Shown here piece after piece: positions 1 through 14,200 of a DNA stretch of 64,000 nucleotides; position 1 is the first letter of the stretch, and each line of letters begins with the position of its first letter. The stretch spans positions 1 to 64,000 of the forward strand of contig CAMXCT020006755.1 in assembly GCA_947184155.2 (NCBI GenBank), given 5' to 3'. The notes under the pieces were generated by a model. It ran no database searches and was not told the origin of the DNA. It saw nothing but the letters and a program-made list of their open reading frames with translations. The position numbers and the translations under genes are program-made. This stretch comes from Cladocopium goreaui (lineage: Eukaryota > Sar > Dinophyceae > Suessiales > Symbiodiniaceae).

Positions 1-239
1 CCTCTCGACCTCTCCACCAATGGGCGGAAAAGAACGAAACCAACAGGGGATACAAGGCCTCAAGTGAGAGGCTCAAGTCCACAAATTGCTCAAAAACGCC
101 ATTTGTGCTGGGTCCGAATTTCGAATTCATAGCTGAGGTCGGCCTAAATTCCCCAAATTTCGTAAGCATCAAGAAGTCCCCATTTGGATTTGTCTGGATC
201 TAATGGGAGAAAAATCAAACCTCTCTGTCGGATTCTGTC

Positions 240-897
240 GGTATGTCATGGCTGTTCCAAGCCAAGAATCGTCCAGCAACTGTCGGCAAGTCTCCGCATC
301 TTCCTTCACCTTGGAGTCGGTAGAATCATCCATCACCGGATCATAAATAGTAGTAACAATAAGGAGACACAGAGAGAGAGAGAGAAGGGAACGTATACAT
401 ATGTATATATATATATAGAGAGAGAGAAAGAGACAGGGTCATCATCATCATCATCATCACCATCACCATCAATACCACCATCATGAAAATCATGAAAATC
501 ATGAAAATCATGAAAATCATGAAAATCATGAAAATCAGTAGCATATCCGTGGACCCCATCCATTTGCCCCTCCATCACTTCCCTGCAGTTGCGGAGCAAC
601 TGCCCGAAGAAGTCGGGAATACCTCAGCCCAACGTGCATAAAACGGTCCAGATCAAGATGAAGCCAACAAAGATTTGAGTATGTCCACCAACTTTGGACC
701 CTCTAAACCCTGACCTGCACAGCTACCCTGCTGTGCATTGGATGATTCTCTGTGATCCTCGATTTTTTCGGAGAATTGAGTTCCAAATAAAGATGCCAAA
801 CTAAGCACCGATGCTTGACCCATTTGAAGCAAACTCATCCTCCGAAACTGGAACTGGCGAAGCACATTTGAAAATGAAGGTCTCGTTGAAGGTTCTC
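240..897 (-). CDS. Exon-like pieces of an unidentified gene leaving the window on the left
   Basis: Three minus-strand segments read like coding sequence: about 669-897 (Leu/Gln/Ser-rich, contains residues LRQFQFRRMSLLQMGQ), about 541-616 (LLRNCREVMEGQMDG) and about 240-330 (KEDAETCRQLLDDSWLG). Each is flanked by plausible AG acceptors. Between them lie a GA-rich tract, a TCA run and a 9-bp tandem repeat, which would be intronic. I recognise no family, have not proved the phases, and the 3' end lies outside the window. It would be the next gene downstream of the 220-codon membrane protein on the same strand. Spurious open reading frames remain possible. Confidence 0.35.
361..540. repeat. Simple-repeat cluster: GAGA tract, (TCA)n, six copies of a 9-bp unit
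   Basis: GAGA/TATA tracts at about 370-435 are followed by a TCA/ACC trinucleotide run (437-480) and about six perfect copies of TCATGAAAA (480-536). All sit inside a presumed intron. Confidence 0.9.
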
Positions 898-1542
898 CTC
901 GGATTTGCCAGTTGACACTAGACTCACTGGACGTCCAGCAATTGAAGTAAATCAACCCCCCAAAATGTTGGCAATTCTGTTGGGGAATGATTCTAAGTCC
1001 CTGGGATTTTGGTGCCCAATTTTGTATTTAAGCCCATGTGCCGTCGTCTTGGGCAAGGGTGGTTGGACCAAGTCTAAGGTCCAAACAGGACAACGAAAGC
1101 AAGGTGTTTTGCCAAGTCTCAAGTTGCTCTTGAGGATAGTCAGGTAACACATCCTGAGCACAGTTGTGTTGGTGTCCAGACCCAATCCTCGAAACATCAA
1201 TGGGTGTAGCTATGGCACGAATGGACCCACAAAAAGTTCATCGATTTGGTAAATTTCCATCCCAAAACGGAGTTGTTTATCCCAGATTGTGAGGCATGCC
1301 TGCGTAGCAAATGCCAATTTGGTTCACTACCCAGCATCCAGCAACAAATGGGAGCCAAGCTCTTCATGTTCAGAGCAAAATCTGTGCTGTTTAAGTTTTG
1401 ATAGATTTTGACTATGTTGACTCCACCGAAACAGGTCTGGGTCAGCACCAAATCACCCGAAATCGCGGGGATGAGCATCCCGAACAAGACTATATATAGT
1501 TTGCTTTTGACATGTTCACTGTATGTTTTTTTAACCCACGCC
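898..1542. other. Stretch without a gene I can support
   Basis: This stretch lies between the stop codon of the 220-codon gene (1543) and the first exon-like piece of the next gene. Minus-strand open frames exist at 952-1200 and 1197-1487 but have no convincing composition, splice logic or family signature. Confidence 0.5.
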
Positions 1543-4500
1543 TCAATCCCACATCTCTGATTTCCGTGGCCCAGATGAAAATAATGCTGTCAAGAAACCC
1601 ACAAATGAGAGAAGCCACGCAAAAAAACTTCCTACAGTCGCGCCAGGTTCGGGTGCAACAGCAGCACCAAAGGAGATCGGGATGAAACTGGGCATTCAAC
1701 TGGTAGAAATCCGATAAAGAACCAAACATGGGATTTTTCATAGAAGACTTGGATGGCAATTGGATTGTTTGGCACCATTTTGGTACTCTGCTGTCAGTTC
1801 AAAACACAAGTCATCGCACAAGCGGCCACAGAGCAAGATCCAAGAAACTCCCGAGCATTTGTTTTCGAAATCCAAGCATGAGTCCCAAAGCTGAATATTG
1901 AAAACCAGAGACAGCCAATCAAGAATATTGACGTGCCTATACTACAACACCAGGACAAAAGTGTTTCCTCTTGACTAGCTGCTGCAACCCTCTCCCCTTA
2001 GACTCCTGACAGGCTGAATCACACGGCGGATCGTGGATCAGCTGGTTTGGTTTCAAAGTATCTTAATTTATTCCGACTTGAAATACGATCTGCCACAGAG
2101 GCCGCGCGAAATGAGGATGATTGATTCGCAGCTGAGGGTCATGAAGTTTATGAGACACTAAACCGAAAAAACGTTCTTCCTCCTGATGTATCCCATGAAA
2201 ATTATTACCCTGTAGGAATCAAGTATTGCTGGCAAAGCAAAAACAATGGATCAGCGGATCAAAACGTCAAGCAGATTGTTTTCAAGAATGTGGACCATGA
2301 TGTTCAAAACAAAAATGAGAGTCTCAAAATTATCGTTCTCCCCATGTTGCTAATATGTGTATATATATGTGTGTGTCACATTCTATACATATCAAAACAT
2401 ATTATATGGGAATATCATGGGTGTATATAATATATATATACATATATATGTATTTATATATATATATATGTATACATGTGTATACATGTATATATATATA
2501 TACATATATACATATTTATATATATATATGTGTGTGTATACATGTGTATACATGTATATATATACATATATACATATTTATATATATATGTGTGTATACA
2601 TGTGTATACATGTATATATATACATATTTATATATATATATATATATATATGTGTATACATGTATATATATATACATCTTTATATATATATATACATATT
2701 TATGTGTATATATATATGTGTATACATGTGTAGACATGTATATATATACATATATACATATTTATATATATATATATGTGTGTATACATGTGTATACATG
2801 TATATATATATATACATATTTATATATATATATATATGTGTGTATACATGTGTATACATATATATATACATATTTATATATATACATATTTATGTATATA
2901 TATGTGTATACATGTGTAGACATGTATATATATATACATATATACATATTTATATATATATATATATGTGTGTGTATACATGTGTATACATGTATATATA
3001 TATATACATATTTATATATATATATACATATTTATATATATACACATATTTATATATATGTGTGTGTGTCACATTCTATACATATCAAAACATATTATAT
3101 GGGAATATCATGGGTGTATATATGTATATATATATATGTATACATATATATATATACATATATATATACATATATATATATACATATACATAATTATATA
3201 TATACCCAAATATGTCTCATGAATTTCATGGGGACTTCTCCCAGCTTCGATATCTTCGATCTCCTGATAGCTGAGCCAAGGGTCAGCTTCTTTGGGATCC
3301 AATGTGCCAGACTTGTCCTCTGCGAAACAGTGATGGCTTGCAACTGGCTTTCATGTATGTGTTAAGTTATACTTATATGTATAGAGTATAGAGATGTATA
3401 TATATATATATACACAGATACACAATACACCTATATATGTATATGTATACTGAAAATGTGTGATATATAAAATGTACTATCTATCTATATACAAGTACTA
3501 TGTCTGTATATATGTACATACAGATCTATATTCTATACACATATTCCTCTTAGAACAGGAATATTTTGGAATCCAACCTGCCTCGTCAAAAGTCCCTGAT
3601 AACCTGGATAGGGGACTGGAGTGGTTTGGAACCGTGGCAGAAAAACGCCCACTGGTGGAGTGCTGGAAATAAAAATCCAACATTTATAGATGATTTCCCT
3701 ATCTGTATCCACTAAAAGGTTTAAAAAGCAGGATTTACCATTACCAGTGCCAGGTTCAATTACGGGTGGTAATAGTCACTGGTATCAACTATCGGAACTA
3801 TCGGCACTCGCAACTGCACCAACCCGGAGTCGGTCACGATCCGCCACAAAAAAGAGGCCAATCGATGAGGAGACAGCTTGCACCCTCCCCTGGTGCTCCA
3901 GTGCCACTAGCAGCTCGTGCGTCGCTTGCGCATCGTTGTTTAATTGACCTTTCACTTTCGCCAGAGATGATGAAATGTGACTCCTAGGCGCATTTCAGAA
4001 GTGGGGGGCCAAACTTCTTGTGGAAATTCGTGACCCCCACATCTAGGGATCAAAAAAGCACCAGCACCATCCTGCAAGGTTACAATTTCTGGATCTGCAG
4101 AGTTAATTTCGCCAATGATCCTTGGAATCCTTGGGACTTGGGAAGCGACCACTGTCACAGACCTAGAACTCATAATATCTCATGATATGCTGTAGAATTG
4201 ATTGGCAGCTGGAATACCCTTTAAAAGGTGCTTGAAGAATGGCATGCCCGTAAGGTTTGAAGAATTCCTGTTGGACTTATCCGAAAATCGTGACGGCCAA
4301 GGACCTTGCCCTCTGGTAACTTCACAGTTTCTTATGGAAAATCACCATTTTTTACCAGGTAAATAATCGATCGATGGGCCATTTTCCATAGCAAACTTAA
4401 AATACCGGAGGGTATATTAGATTACAATTATATATACAATTATATCCCTATAGGCCCTATATTATCCCAATGATATCCTGGTGCTCTGCAAGGATCAGAT

Positions 4501-5587
4501 CTTGAAGCTGTTGCTCCAGCTTTTCGTTGCTCGCTCGCAACCTCCGATTTTGGAACCCCAGGAGCGCCACGGACTCCCGCAAATGCCTGACAGGTTTTGG
4601 GAAGCTTGGGCCATTTTAAATGGCCAATGATAGAAGTGGGCTGGTGATGGCTGGTGTACACCCAGAGGTTTTAGAAAGTTCAATTCCCCGAAAAAAGCAG
4701 AGCCCAAGTATCGTTTCCAGGGTGTAGCGAAGTGTCAAATGGTCCGCTCTTTGTCATGAAATCAACCCCGGTTGCCACCGTGATGCTTAAGGAAGCATGG
4801 ATCCGAGCCAACCAACAGGGCCATGCCAGCAGCAGTGAAGCAAAGTAGAAAGCTTTCCCAGGTCAGCAATCGGTCCCTGTAGTGGAAGAAGTCAATGAGC
4901 ATTCTGGATCTCCATTCCCAAGTGATGAGCACGGCTATGGGCTATGGATCAAAACCCTGCTACCCTGCTTTTCACATCAAAACAACCAAAACAGCAAGTG
5001 ATATCTATAAGTCTATAATATACGTGTATATATATATGTGGAACATCCATGACAAAATCATAGCTTTCAAATGCGTTTGAAGCATCTCTACATGGGCTTG
5101 TCTGAAATCAAGGCACTACCAGACTTTGATGGTTTAAACCCTCATTTTCCCCATTCAATTTCCATGATTTGGGACAACAAACCGGCGGTTTGAATCTCAT
5201 CCAAGACTCTTGCGGAGCAATCCGATGCTGCCGAAGATTAAGCCAATGACGGACAAGAGCACTAAGCCCAGTGCCAGATTTCGCACGTTCTGCAACAAAC
5301 ACATCGCCTGCCATGGCCAACCAGGGCAGTAAGCAGGGGGCCAACGATGATCAAAGGCGTACGGCGATTTGCCAGGCATGAGGCTATCAGTTGAAAGCAA
5401 CTAGACATGTCTTTGCACGTCAGGGCAACAGAACTCAGCGATCCCTCCATTCTTTTCTCCGAGTGTCGGATGGCTTTTCGAGCACAAAACCAATGCGTTT
5501 CAGCCGTTCCTTGGTTCTGTCCCTCCAGCCCATCTCCACATCGTCACTGCTGCTCTCTTCGCTGGACGACATTTCGCTGGACGACAT
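1543..5587 (-). CDS. Small membrane protein with central coiled coil, 7 exons, 220 codons (possible C-terminal part of the upstream ceramidase gene)
   Basis: Exons, in order: 5486-5587, 5210-5289, 4817-4876, 4478-4586, 3824-3913, 3241-3317, 1543-1687 (TGA). They join in phase and total 663 nt (221 codons with stop). Donors are GT, GA (CGCAA|GAGTCT), GT, GA (CACCAG|GATATC), GT, GA (GCTGG|GAGAAG). The N-terminus is acidic and Ser-rich ([16 protein letters not shown]). A first hydrophobic helix contains [16 protein letters not shown] (about residues 38-55), a second [13 protein letters not shown] charged coiled coil follows ([19 protein letters not shown]), then a degenerate EF-hand-like [10 protein letters not shown] and a C-terminal helix ([16 protein letters not shown]). 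The family is unknown; it is probably an integral membrane protein. The frame stays open upstream to 5682, where an AG acceptor would join it in phase with the last ceramidase exon, so the ATG at 5587 is only one option. Microsatellites and a MITE fill its introns. Confidence 0.6.
2362..3200. repeat. TATA/TATG/CATG compound satellite bounded by a direct repeat
   Basis: A block of about 690 bp of (TA)n with recurring GTGTATACATG and TACATATTTATA blocks (irregular period near 60 bp). It is bracketed by two near-identical segments of about 60 bp at 2369-2427 and 3061-3121 (start TGTGTGTGTCACATTC). It lies in the last intron of the 220-codon gene. The long ORFs across it are repeat artefacts. Confidence 0.9.
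4309..4414. mobile_element. MITE-like element, family A (GTAA...TTACCAG termini)
   Basis: About 106 bp with imperfect inverted ends. The left end is CCCTCTGGTAACTTCACAG. The right end, reverse-complemented, begins CCCTCCGGTATTTTAAG. Both ends carry the internal motif TATGGAAAAT. It lies in an intron of the 220-codon gene. Confidence 0.6.
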
Positions 5588-5804
5588 CGCTCTGAGCGAA
5601 AACTGAGCCCGAACTGCGGTGCTCTGCGAGTCGAAAAATGATGTCCTTCGTGGCTCGTGTTGAAGCCGGGGATTCACAATCCCTCACGGCTTCATCACTC
5701 CACGTGTTGCCTTCCAGTCTGGTCATTTTGTCATGGACTCTATGGCGTCTTGTGACATGTTTATACATTTTCACCATCCAATGCTACGATGTCCACACTC
5801 CCAC

Positions 5805-8219
5805 CGCAAATTTCGCCGAGCAGCTGAAAGAAACTGTTGCTGGGTGTCATGTTCCTCCAAGGCGCGACTGGGACATCTGACTGGGACATTTTAAGGGACT
5901 AGAAATATCAACTGCATCAAGGATTTGAAATTGAAAATTGGAAGCCTCAATCCATTTCAACAAAAAAGTTGCACCATTGTTGATGTTCAATGTTATTCTA
6001 GGACTATGTGTTGATCCTCTTTTTTTTCAGTGTCCAGCAGTGCCGCGGCACTGAGCGAACTCGTTGATGCCACTGGGGCCATCGGTGGTGCCCGCAGCAA
6101 AGGAGGAGCCCAAGGTTGGCCGACAGGTTTGCACCTGAGCGAAAATGGCTAGGAATTGTGGCGAAAAATTCAGGAATTCAATGGGATTATATATTGAAAT
6201 ATCATCGGATTAGTTTAGATGTGTTGAAGCAGTTTGAACGTCTATAGTTTTCGGCATATGGTGTCATTGGGTTCGTTTTCCATGGAAAAGTCGACATAAA
6301 AACCGCTGCGTTTTTCCTACATCCAATTCTGGAATGGTGACAAAGTCAATGCAAAAATGTGGGATTGAAGGAACTTTAACATATCTATGTATATATATAT
6401 ATATATATACAGCCAAAAAAGAGGATTGAAGCAATCAGAATTCGACTTGAACCCACTGGATCTCTGATTGCAACTCGTTGGTTACTCCCTGATGTCCATT
6501 TGGGTAGGCTGCCACAAGATAGCGGCTATGGATTACTACATCAAAAGAAATCCATGAAAAATCCCATTAGAAAAAAATCCTTACAATAAATCTCCTATTA
6601 AAACCCAATAAATCTCCTATTAAAACCCAATGAATATGCAAAAAAAATCCGTAGCTCCCTGGATCGTAATCCGTGGCTTCACCAGGCCCCAGGATGGTCC
6701 AGGATGGTCCAGGCACCCAAGTGCCATTGCCGGTGGTGTCCACCCAATACTTCGAGAGATCCTCACATCCCGGTGCCCTGGAACGATGTGGGGATCTAAC
6801 ATCAGTCCTGTTTTACATTAACCATTATTAACCATGATTAACCATTAAATAAACATCCTAACCCAATTGGGAAGATGTCAGACCTTGCAAACCAGGGTTC
6901 CTGTATGTATAAAACAGGACTACTTTCACTTTCACTTGAAAAGTGAAAACCAATAAAAAACATCAGGACAATGTGTAATACAGGGCTACAGGAAGATTAA
7001 CCATGATTAACCATGATTAACCATGATTAACCATTAAATTAAACTGTATGTATAAAACAGGACTACTTTCACTTTCACTTTTCGGTGAAAACCAATAAAA
7101 AAACATCAGGACAATGTGCAGTTCTACAGGAAGATTAACCATTATTAACCATGATTAACCATTAAATAAACATCCTAACCCAATTGGGAAGATGTCAGAC
7201 CTTGCAAACCAGGGTTCCTGTATGTATAAAACAGGACTACTTTCACTTTCACTTGAAAAGTGAAAACCAATAAAAAAAACATCAGGACAATGTGTAATAC
7301 AGGACTACAGGAAGATTAACCATGATTAACCATGATTAACCATGATTAACCATGATTAACCATTAAATTATACTGTATGTATAAAACAGGACTACTTTCA
7401 CTTTCACTTTTCGGTGAAAACCAATAAAAAACATCAGGACAATGTGCAGTTCTACAGGAAGATTAACCATTATTAACCATGATTAACCATGATTAACCAT
7501 TAAATTAAACTGTATGTATAAAACAGGACTACTTTCACTTTCACTTGAAAAGTGAAAACCAATAAAAAACATCAGGACAATGTGTAATACAGGACTACAG
7601 GAAGATTAACCATGATTAACCATGATTAACCATGATTAACCATGATTAACCATTAAATTAAACTGTATGTATAAAACAGGACTACTTTCACTTTCACTTT
7701 TCGGTGAAAACCAATAAAAAACATCAGGACAATGTGCAGTTCTACAGGAAGATTAACCATTATTAACCATGATTAACCATGATTAACCATTAAATAAACA
7801 ACCTAACCCAAGTGGGAAGATGTCCCCAGCAGGCCCCACCAAGGCTTTGGTCAAGTTGAGAACATCCAACAGCTTCAACATCCAGATGGGCAAGCCGCAG
7901 GTGACGGGATTATACATGTAAATATAGATAGACTATATAGATAGATATAGATAGAGATAGATAGAGATAGAGAGAGATAGAGAGAGAGAGAGAGATAGAT
8001 AGAGATAGATTGAGATAGATAGAGATAAATTGAGATAGAGAGAGAGAGATAGATTGAGATAGATAGAGATAGATTGAGATAGAAAGAGATAGAAATAGAG
8101 ATAGAAATAGAGATAGAGATAGAGATAGAGGTAGATAGAGATAGACCGACAGATATAGAGATAGAGATAGAGACAGATAGACAGATAGACAGATAGACTG
8201 ATAGACTGATAGACAGATG

Positions 8220-8253
<34 letters not shown>

Positions 8254-11200
8254 TAGATAGATAGATATGGATATTTAACTACGCATGCATATGCGCATGT
8301 GAATAGATATATTGCATTACAGTACATTGCGTTACATTACATGACATGACATTACATTACAGTACATTACATTACTTACATGATTACATACATGTATTTG
8401 TATACATATATATATATATGTGTGTATAATCATACAATATGTATATATACTAAATATAATTATATGCATATGTGTGTATATATATATACTGTATGTATAT
8501 ATATATATACATGGATCCATCTTTGGACCAAGAACTGCTCAGCCTTCGAACCAGTGCTGTGGAGTTTCCACATAGCGCAGCACGTGCGAGATACCAGTGC
8601 CTGGAAAGACGGGGTGGCCATGGTGGGTGCCACCCTGGGAACACACCGTTCAACACGATCAAAAAGGGTATCAAAAAATCAAAGAAAGGGTGGATTGCAT
8701 CAAGAACTAGGAACACCAGTATGACTTGAAGGAAATCGTTCATTTCATCTGAAAGAACCTGGAAGTAATGTGTTCTGAATGTAGAAAATGTGGTATGAAT
8801 GTGTATGGAAGCACACAACCCGTCAACCTGTGAAAGTGTGGACGACTATGTATGCAACCACTTACAAAACTGGGATGTGGATGGATTTCCTGGAACCAAT
8901 AATGCTTCCAAGTTTACATCTCGGACCAACAAAAAACTTCAGATTTTCAGGGTCGCATTCTCCAGGTTAGGCTTCTATTCCCCTTTATACACATGGCTAA
9001 ACTTGGGTAAACTTGGGTGGCTTCAAAAAACACCAAAGACAATCACCTGATGACCACGCCGGAACCTCACAATCGCCGCACCTAGAGGTTCTGTGGCCCG
9101 CTCAAAGATGGTCTTGGCCGCGGTCACTTGACGCTCTCCGATGATCTTCATCGACTCGTATTTGTCCTGGACGTCCCAGGGATGTGATGACAAAATATGT
9201 CAGGAAAATGGTGCATTCTTTCGGAACATGTGGAATGAAGCAGATTCAACCCAAAAACGAGGTGGAAATGTCGGGGAGTTAGCAACCAAAAGATGCTGAA
9301 AATTGAATTGGCTAACCTCTCTGGGCAAAAAGCCAATTACATGGAGAATATGGGTCAGGAGTAAAGACCCATTTCGGAGGACAACTGGATTGCATTTCGA
9401 GTAAACTATCCCGCCACGCCATCCTTGAACCCCTCTTGATCTTCTTGGTCGTCTCCCCAGCATTTTCTTGACAAAAAGATCTCCATGGGGGGATCGCTTC
9501 ATACCAAAGAGACAAGTGTCATCATTTCATTTCTCATTATATGAAATATATATATATCATTTCATCCCCTTTTACATCTGGGATTTTCATCAGATCATTT
9601 ATCATATCAGATTTCATCCCCTTTTCCATCCCGGATTTTAATCAGATGATCTGGAGTTTTCCCCATTTCCAACTGCCCAAAATGGTGGGATGGGGGTCCA
9701 CTGGAACTCCGAGCGTCTCGACCAGGGCCTTGACCCAAACAGAGCTCGTTCTTCGGCTGGCCGTTCTCCCAACAGACCTGAGGATCCAGCGGCCATGGAG
9801 CCCCTGGCTATCGAAACCAAAGGGTACCCTAAGTCCCTAAGTCATAGCTGGTGGATGGCTATTCCCCAAGTGATATGGGAACAGGTAACTTGACCCATCC
9901 TCACTTTGAGTTTTGACGCTTTGGACATGTCCAGACCCCTGCACTGAATCGGAGTACATTCCGAGAATTTCCAAGAGAACTCAACAATCAGCCAGGCTTC
10001 AGACCATGCCCGGAAAAAAACGAGGGATCCTTTTGAAGGTCAAACCGATGGACTACAAACACTACCAAAAATAGATTGTGTATAAATAAATATATATATA
10101 TATAGTATTGTATAAATATATATATAGTATTGTATAAATATATATAGTATTGATAATTATATATATAGTATTGTGTATATATATAGTGTTGTATAGATAT
10201 AAATATATATATATAGTATTGTATAAATGTATATATATATATAGTACTGTATAAATATATATATATAGTATTGTATAAATATATATATATAGTATTGTGT
10301 ATATATATATAGAGTATTGTATAAATATATATAGTTTTGTACAAATAGATATATATATATATGTATATAGTATTGTATAAATATATATATATAGTATTGT
10401 ATATATATATATATATTCTATTATAATATATATATATATCATATTATATATAGTATTGTGTATATATAATTATGATATATATATAATTTAATATATAATA
10501 TATTGTATATTATATGTTATGTTATATGTTATATGTTATATATTATATGATATTACATTATATTGTATTATATTATATTATATTATACTATATTATATTA
10601 TTATATTGGATTATATTATATTATATTATTGGATTGTATTATATTATTATATTATATTGGATTATAGTATATTATATTACATTTTTGTGTATTATATATT
10701 AAATCATATATTATATTATATTATATTATAGTATATTATATTATATTATATTATATTAAGTATTGTGTACATATACATATATAATTATATATATATCATA
10801 CAGTGTTCACCTTGTATCACACGCAGCGAATACTCACCTTGCCCAGCCACAGGCCATTGATTCTCGCAGGATTCGCCAGTGTTTTTGCAATAGACACCCC
10901 GGGTGTTCGGCGAGATGTCCTCAGTACCGTAGATGGTTTCATCCCGAAATGGAAAAAGTGGCACCCCTGCTGAAGAGCATGTGCAGCATGTGCCATTGAC
11001 GAAGTGGTCGAAAGAAAGTTCGAATGTTGATCTCAGATGTGGGGAATCCCAAAATCCCAAGGTTGGATTTTAGAAATGTCCGCTATTATTTTGATTGATG
11101 GACGTATACCTGATTTTTCTTAAAACAAGAGTCAACCATCTGATTTTTGTTAAAACAGCAAATTCTCAAATGATTTTTGTTGCCAGAGGGTTTAGTTTTC

Positions 11201-14200
11201 ATCGGCCGAATCGCCCAGCGTTTCTTTGTTGAATGTGTAGCTGTTAGACAGCACCCAAAGATATTAAAAGTTGGAGACCCTACTGGTAGATGATTTTCCC
11301 AGCTAGAAACCTCCATTTATATATAGGGGCTTTCCATGGTTTTCCCATTGCCATGTTTGATTACCAGAGGATAAACATCATCCAGCAATGGACTTCCATA
11401 GCCTATTTAGCGGACAGCTGATGTCAAGCGTCACCAGAAACTCCCTGCGCGAAGCCAGCTACAAAGGGACCTTTCCGCGGCAACTCGGGTTGCACCATGT
11501 TTGGCTGTCAAACCACCTTTTCATGGTGGGTCGTTCGCCATATGTTGTATTGCAACTACCATATCTAAAATGATATACCCAGATATAACTTCCGGGAAAA
11601 AAAAGTGGCTCGAAACCTACATCAGCTTGGATTGAAAAATGAGTTGAGCTCCATTCAACTATCCACTCCAAATTAAAGCATGTGGGTGTTTGACATGAAA
11701 GGGGGATGGGTTTTCCATTCGAATCCCAATATATACATATCATTATACATGTATAATATATATATATATAATTATATACAGTATATATATATACAATTTA
11801 ACACATATAACCAGGTTTATTTGGTTGATCAACTCCACTTCAAATGCTTCACACTGAGGTGCCGCACCGCGGCCCGCAGGCTGAACCCAGGTGGGGCCAT
11901 TCATCTCCTGCTCGAAGGCATAGGCGGCGTAGCCTCCGGAGAAAACCATCGCCCAAAGTGGTGCTGGTTACAGGGAAAAACATGGGAAAAACATAGTTGG
12001 TTGAACATGGGTCATTAAATGTCCCCATTGAACATCACCCAACCATTAGGTATATGGTCTATAATGGCTACTATAAGGAGATGTCCAATATACCCAAAAT
12101 GGGACAGTTACCAACCCCTGTTGAATGGCTTTAGAAACATCGTTTTTTTGTTTTGAAGCCATTTTGATGAGGCCGAAATGAAACACAGTCATGGTTCAGT
12201 GGAAGGTGCCCCCATGGAAGACGATTTTGGAACTGAAAAACCTAGCATTCCCAACAAGTCATGGTTGTTTTGATTACGCAAATAAACCTAAATACACCTG
12301 AAATTCAACATGGAACAGTGAAACCTCCAAAAGAGTATCGTATAAATCTTTAAAATGTTGCCAAACCCAGTTTCTATGGTACAATGGCTATAAAATAATG
12401 TTTTCACCCCCTCCAGATGGCTGCAAAAACGGGGCGCCTTTGTTGTCTCCAGAGATCAGGTGATAGTCGCCTCCAGAGGCTATGGGGCAGTCGTCACGCA
12501 CCAATGAATGGCAACATCTTCGGGTAGCTGTTTCTACGTAGTTTTGACCCAGAAAATGACAACAGAATTGTAGGCATCACTCATGTGATTGTATATTGCA
12601 CATGGTGCATAGATTCTTTGGAGCTGGGTGAAAACTGGAAAAATACCACGTTTTGGGGTATTTTGATGTGAAAACCATTTGAAGAACGGCAGGCCTGACA
12701 GCTTGCATCAGAGTAGCACGAGTCCAGTGGATCAAGACTACCTGGCTACCTGTATCAACCTCTTTTTGTTCAGCCCCACAAGGGTAGCTTGTAACCTGAT
12801 AGTCCTCTGTCAGAAGCGTGTAGCTATTTATCCTCATTCCCACTGCCATCCCCTTGTCTGCTGTGTTCATCCCCATGTTTCTTGCCAGTCTCCACATTTT
12901 TTCCTGGTTCTGTCAGTCTCATCTTGGGGTTTTCCCCATTTTCAGACACGCGCAAATCATTTCATACAGTCTTGGTTATATTATGCATTGTGGAATTATA
13001 CCCCATCAAAACCCTATTATAACCCACTTTATGCCCACTATATATGCCAATTTTGATGTCAATTTCATATCCACAAGATGCCAACACCCAAACCCAACTC
13101 CAGTCTCCAAGGCATCCAAGAGCATTCAAGGCATCCAAGTCGCTAGTCATGGACGTGGGATGCACTGCGAACCAATTCAAACTGCCCATCGCTTTGCCTG
13201 ACGCAATACACCAACGCACGGTGTTTCTGCGAACGCTGGCCCTGCGAAGTCAACTTTGGAAGGGGGTCAAAGCCATGGCCAATCTGAGATACCCAAAATT
13301 CAACACCCACATGATTCTGCTTTGCTACAGTTTTCTCATAGCTTATTGCAAAAAAAACAACACGGATTAAGACGAGGCAAGGTGAAGCCTGAAAATTGTA
13401 AGGCAGAGACTAGAGACATCAGCAACAATTGCCATATACCCCGCAAAAACTGGGATATCATTTGCCAACATGAGCATCCAGCCTGCACCAAGGGACAAAT
13501 ACTTCGTACCCTCCAATAGCAAAACAGGAAAATCAGCCTGATTGTGTTGTTCAAAGGATATTCGAAGCATGAATATTCCATTGCTAGGTTGAATTCCCAT
13601 AGAATAGCAATCTCATCCCCCCAATATTAAACACTCCCCTGAAACCATAGTTTAGTAATTATACAGTGGCTTTACATATTTGGCACTATAAAGGGGGATG
13701 GAATTCTTGTCTTTTCATATCCCCATAAATTTTTTGATGCTTTTTTCGGTAAAAACGTCGCGCCGCGGGCCTGTTTTGGCATCCACGATTTTCAAAAGGT
13801 CCATGTTGCGATCCTCAGGGGAAGTGACGAACTGATCTCCCAAGGTGCGATCGATCTTTTTGATGCCAAGCTGCGACGTTGTCATCCCCGAAGTACTTCT
13901 TTCCTGGGCAGGTGAACTAGACCCGGCCTGGTCAACGTTAACAAAAAACGATGGAAAAGCACCATGCTGACCATGCTATTAATGGGTCAATCAACTATAA
14001 ATGGCCAATTTCCAATGGCTATGCTAAATTACCAGAGGCTACGCCAAATATAGCTCAGGATATCACTTTTATGGGTTCGTCACAGGGATCTAAGTACCTT
14101 CCAATGGAGTGATGTCCTTAAATGGGAAGAACACAAGGTTTTTTTGAGAATAATGCAGGGAATCACCAGCAAAAATGTGGGTTGTTGATGATATATAATA

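Noticed and set aside
2355..3365. 336-codon ORF rich in Tyr/Ile
   Set aside because: It is the translation of a TA/TATG satellite; several frames are open on both strands.
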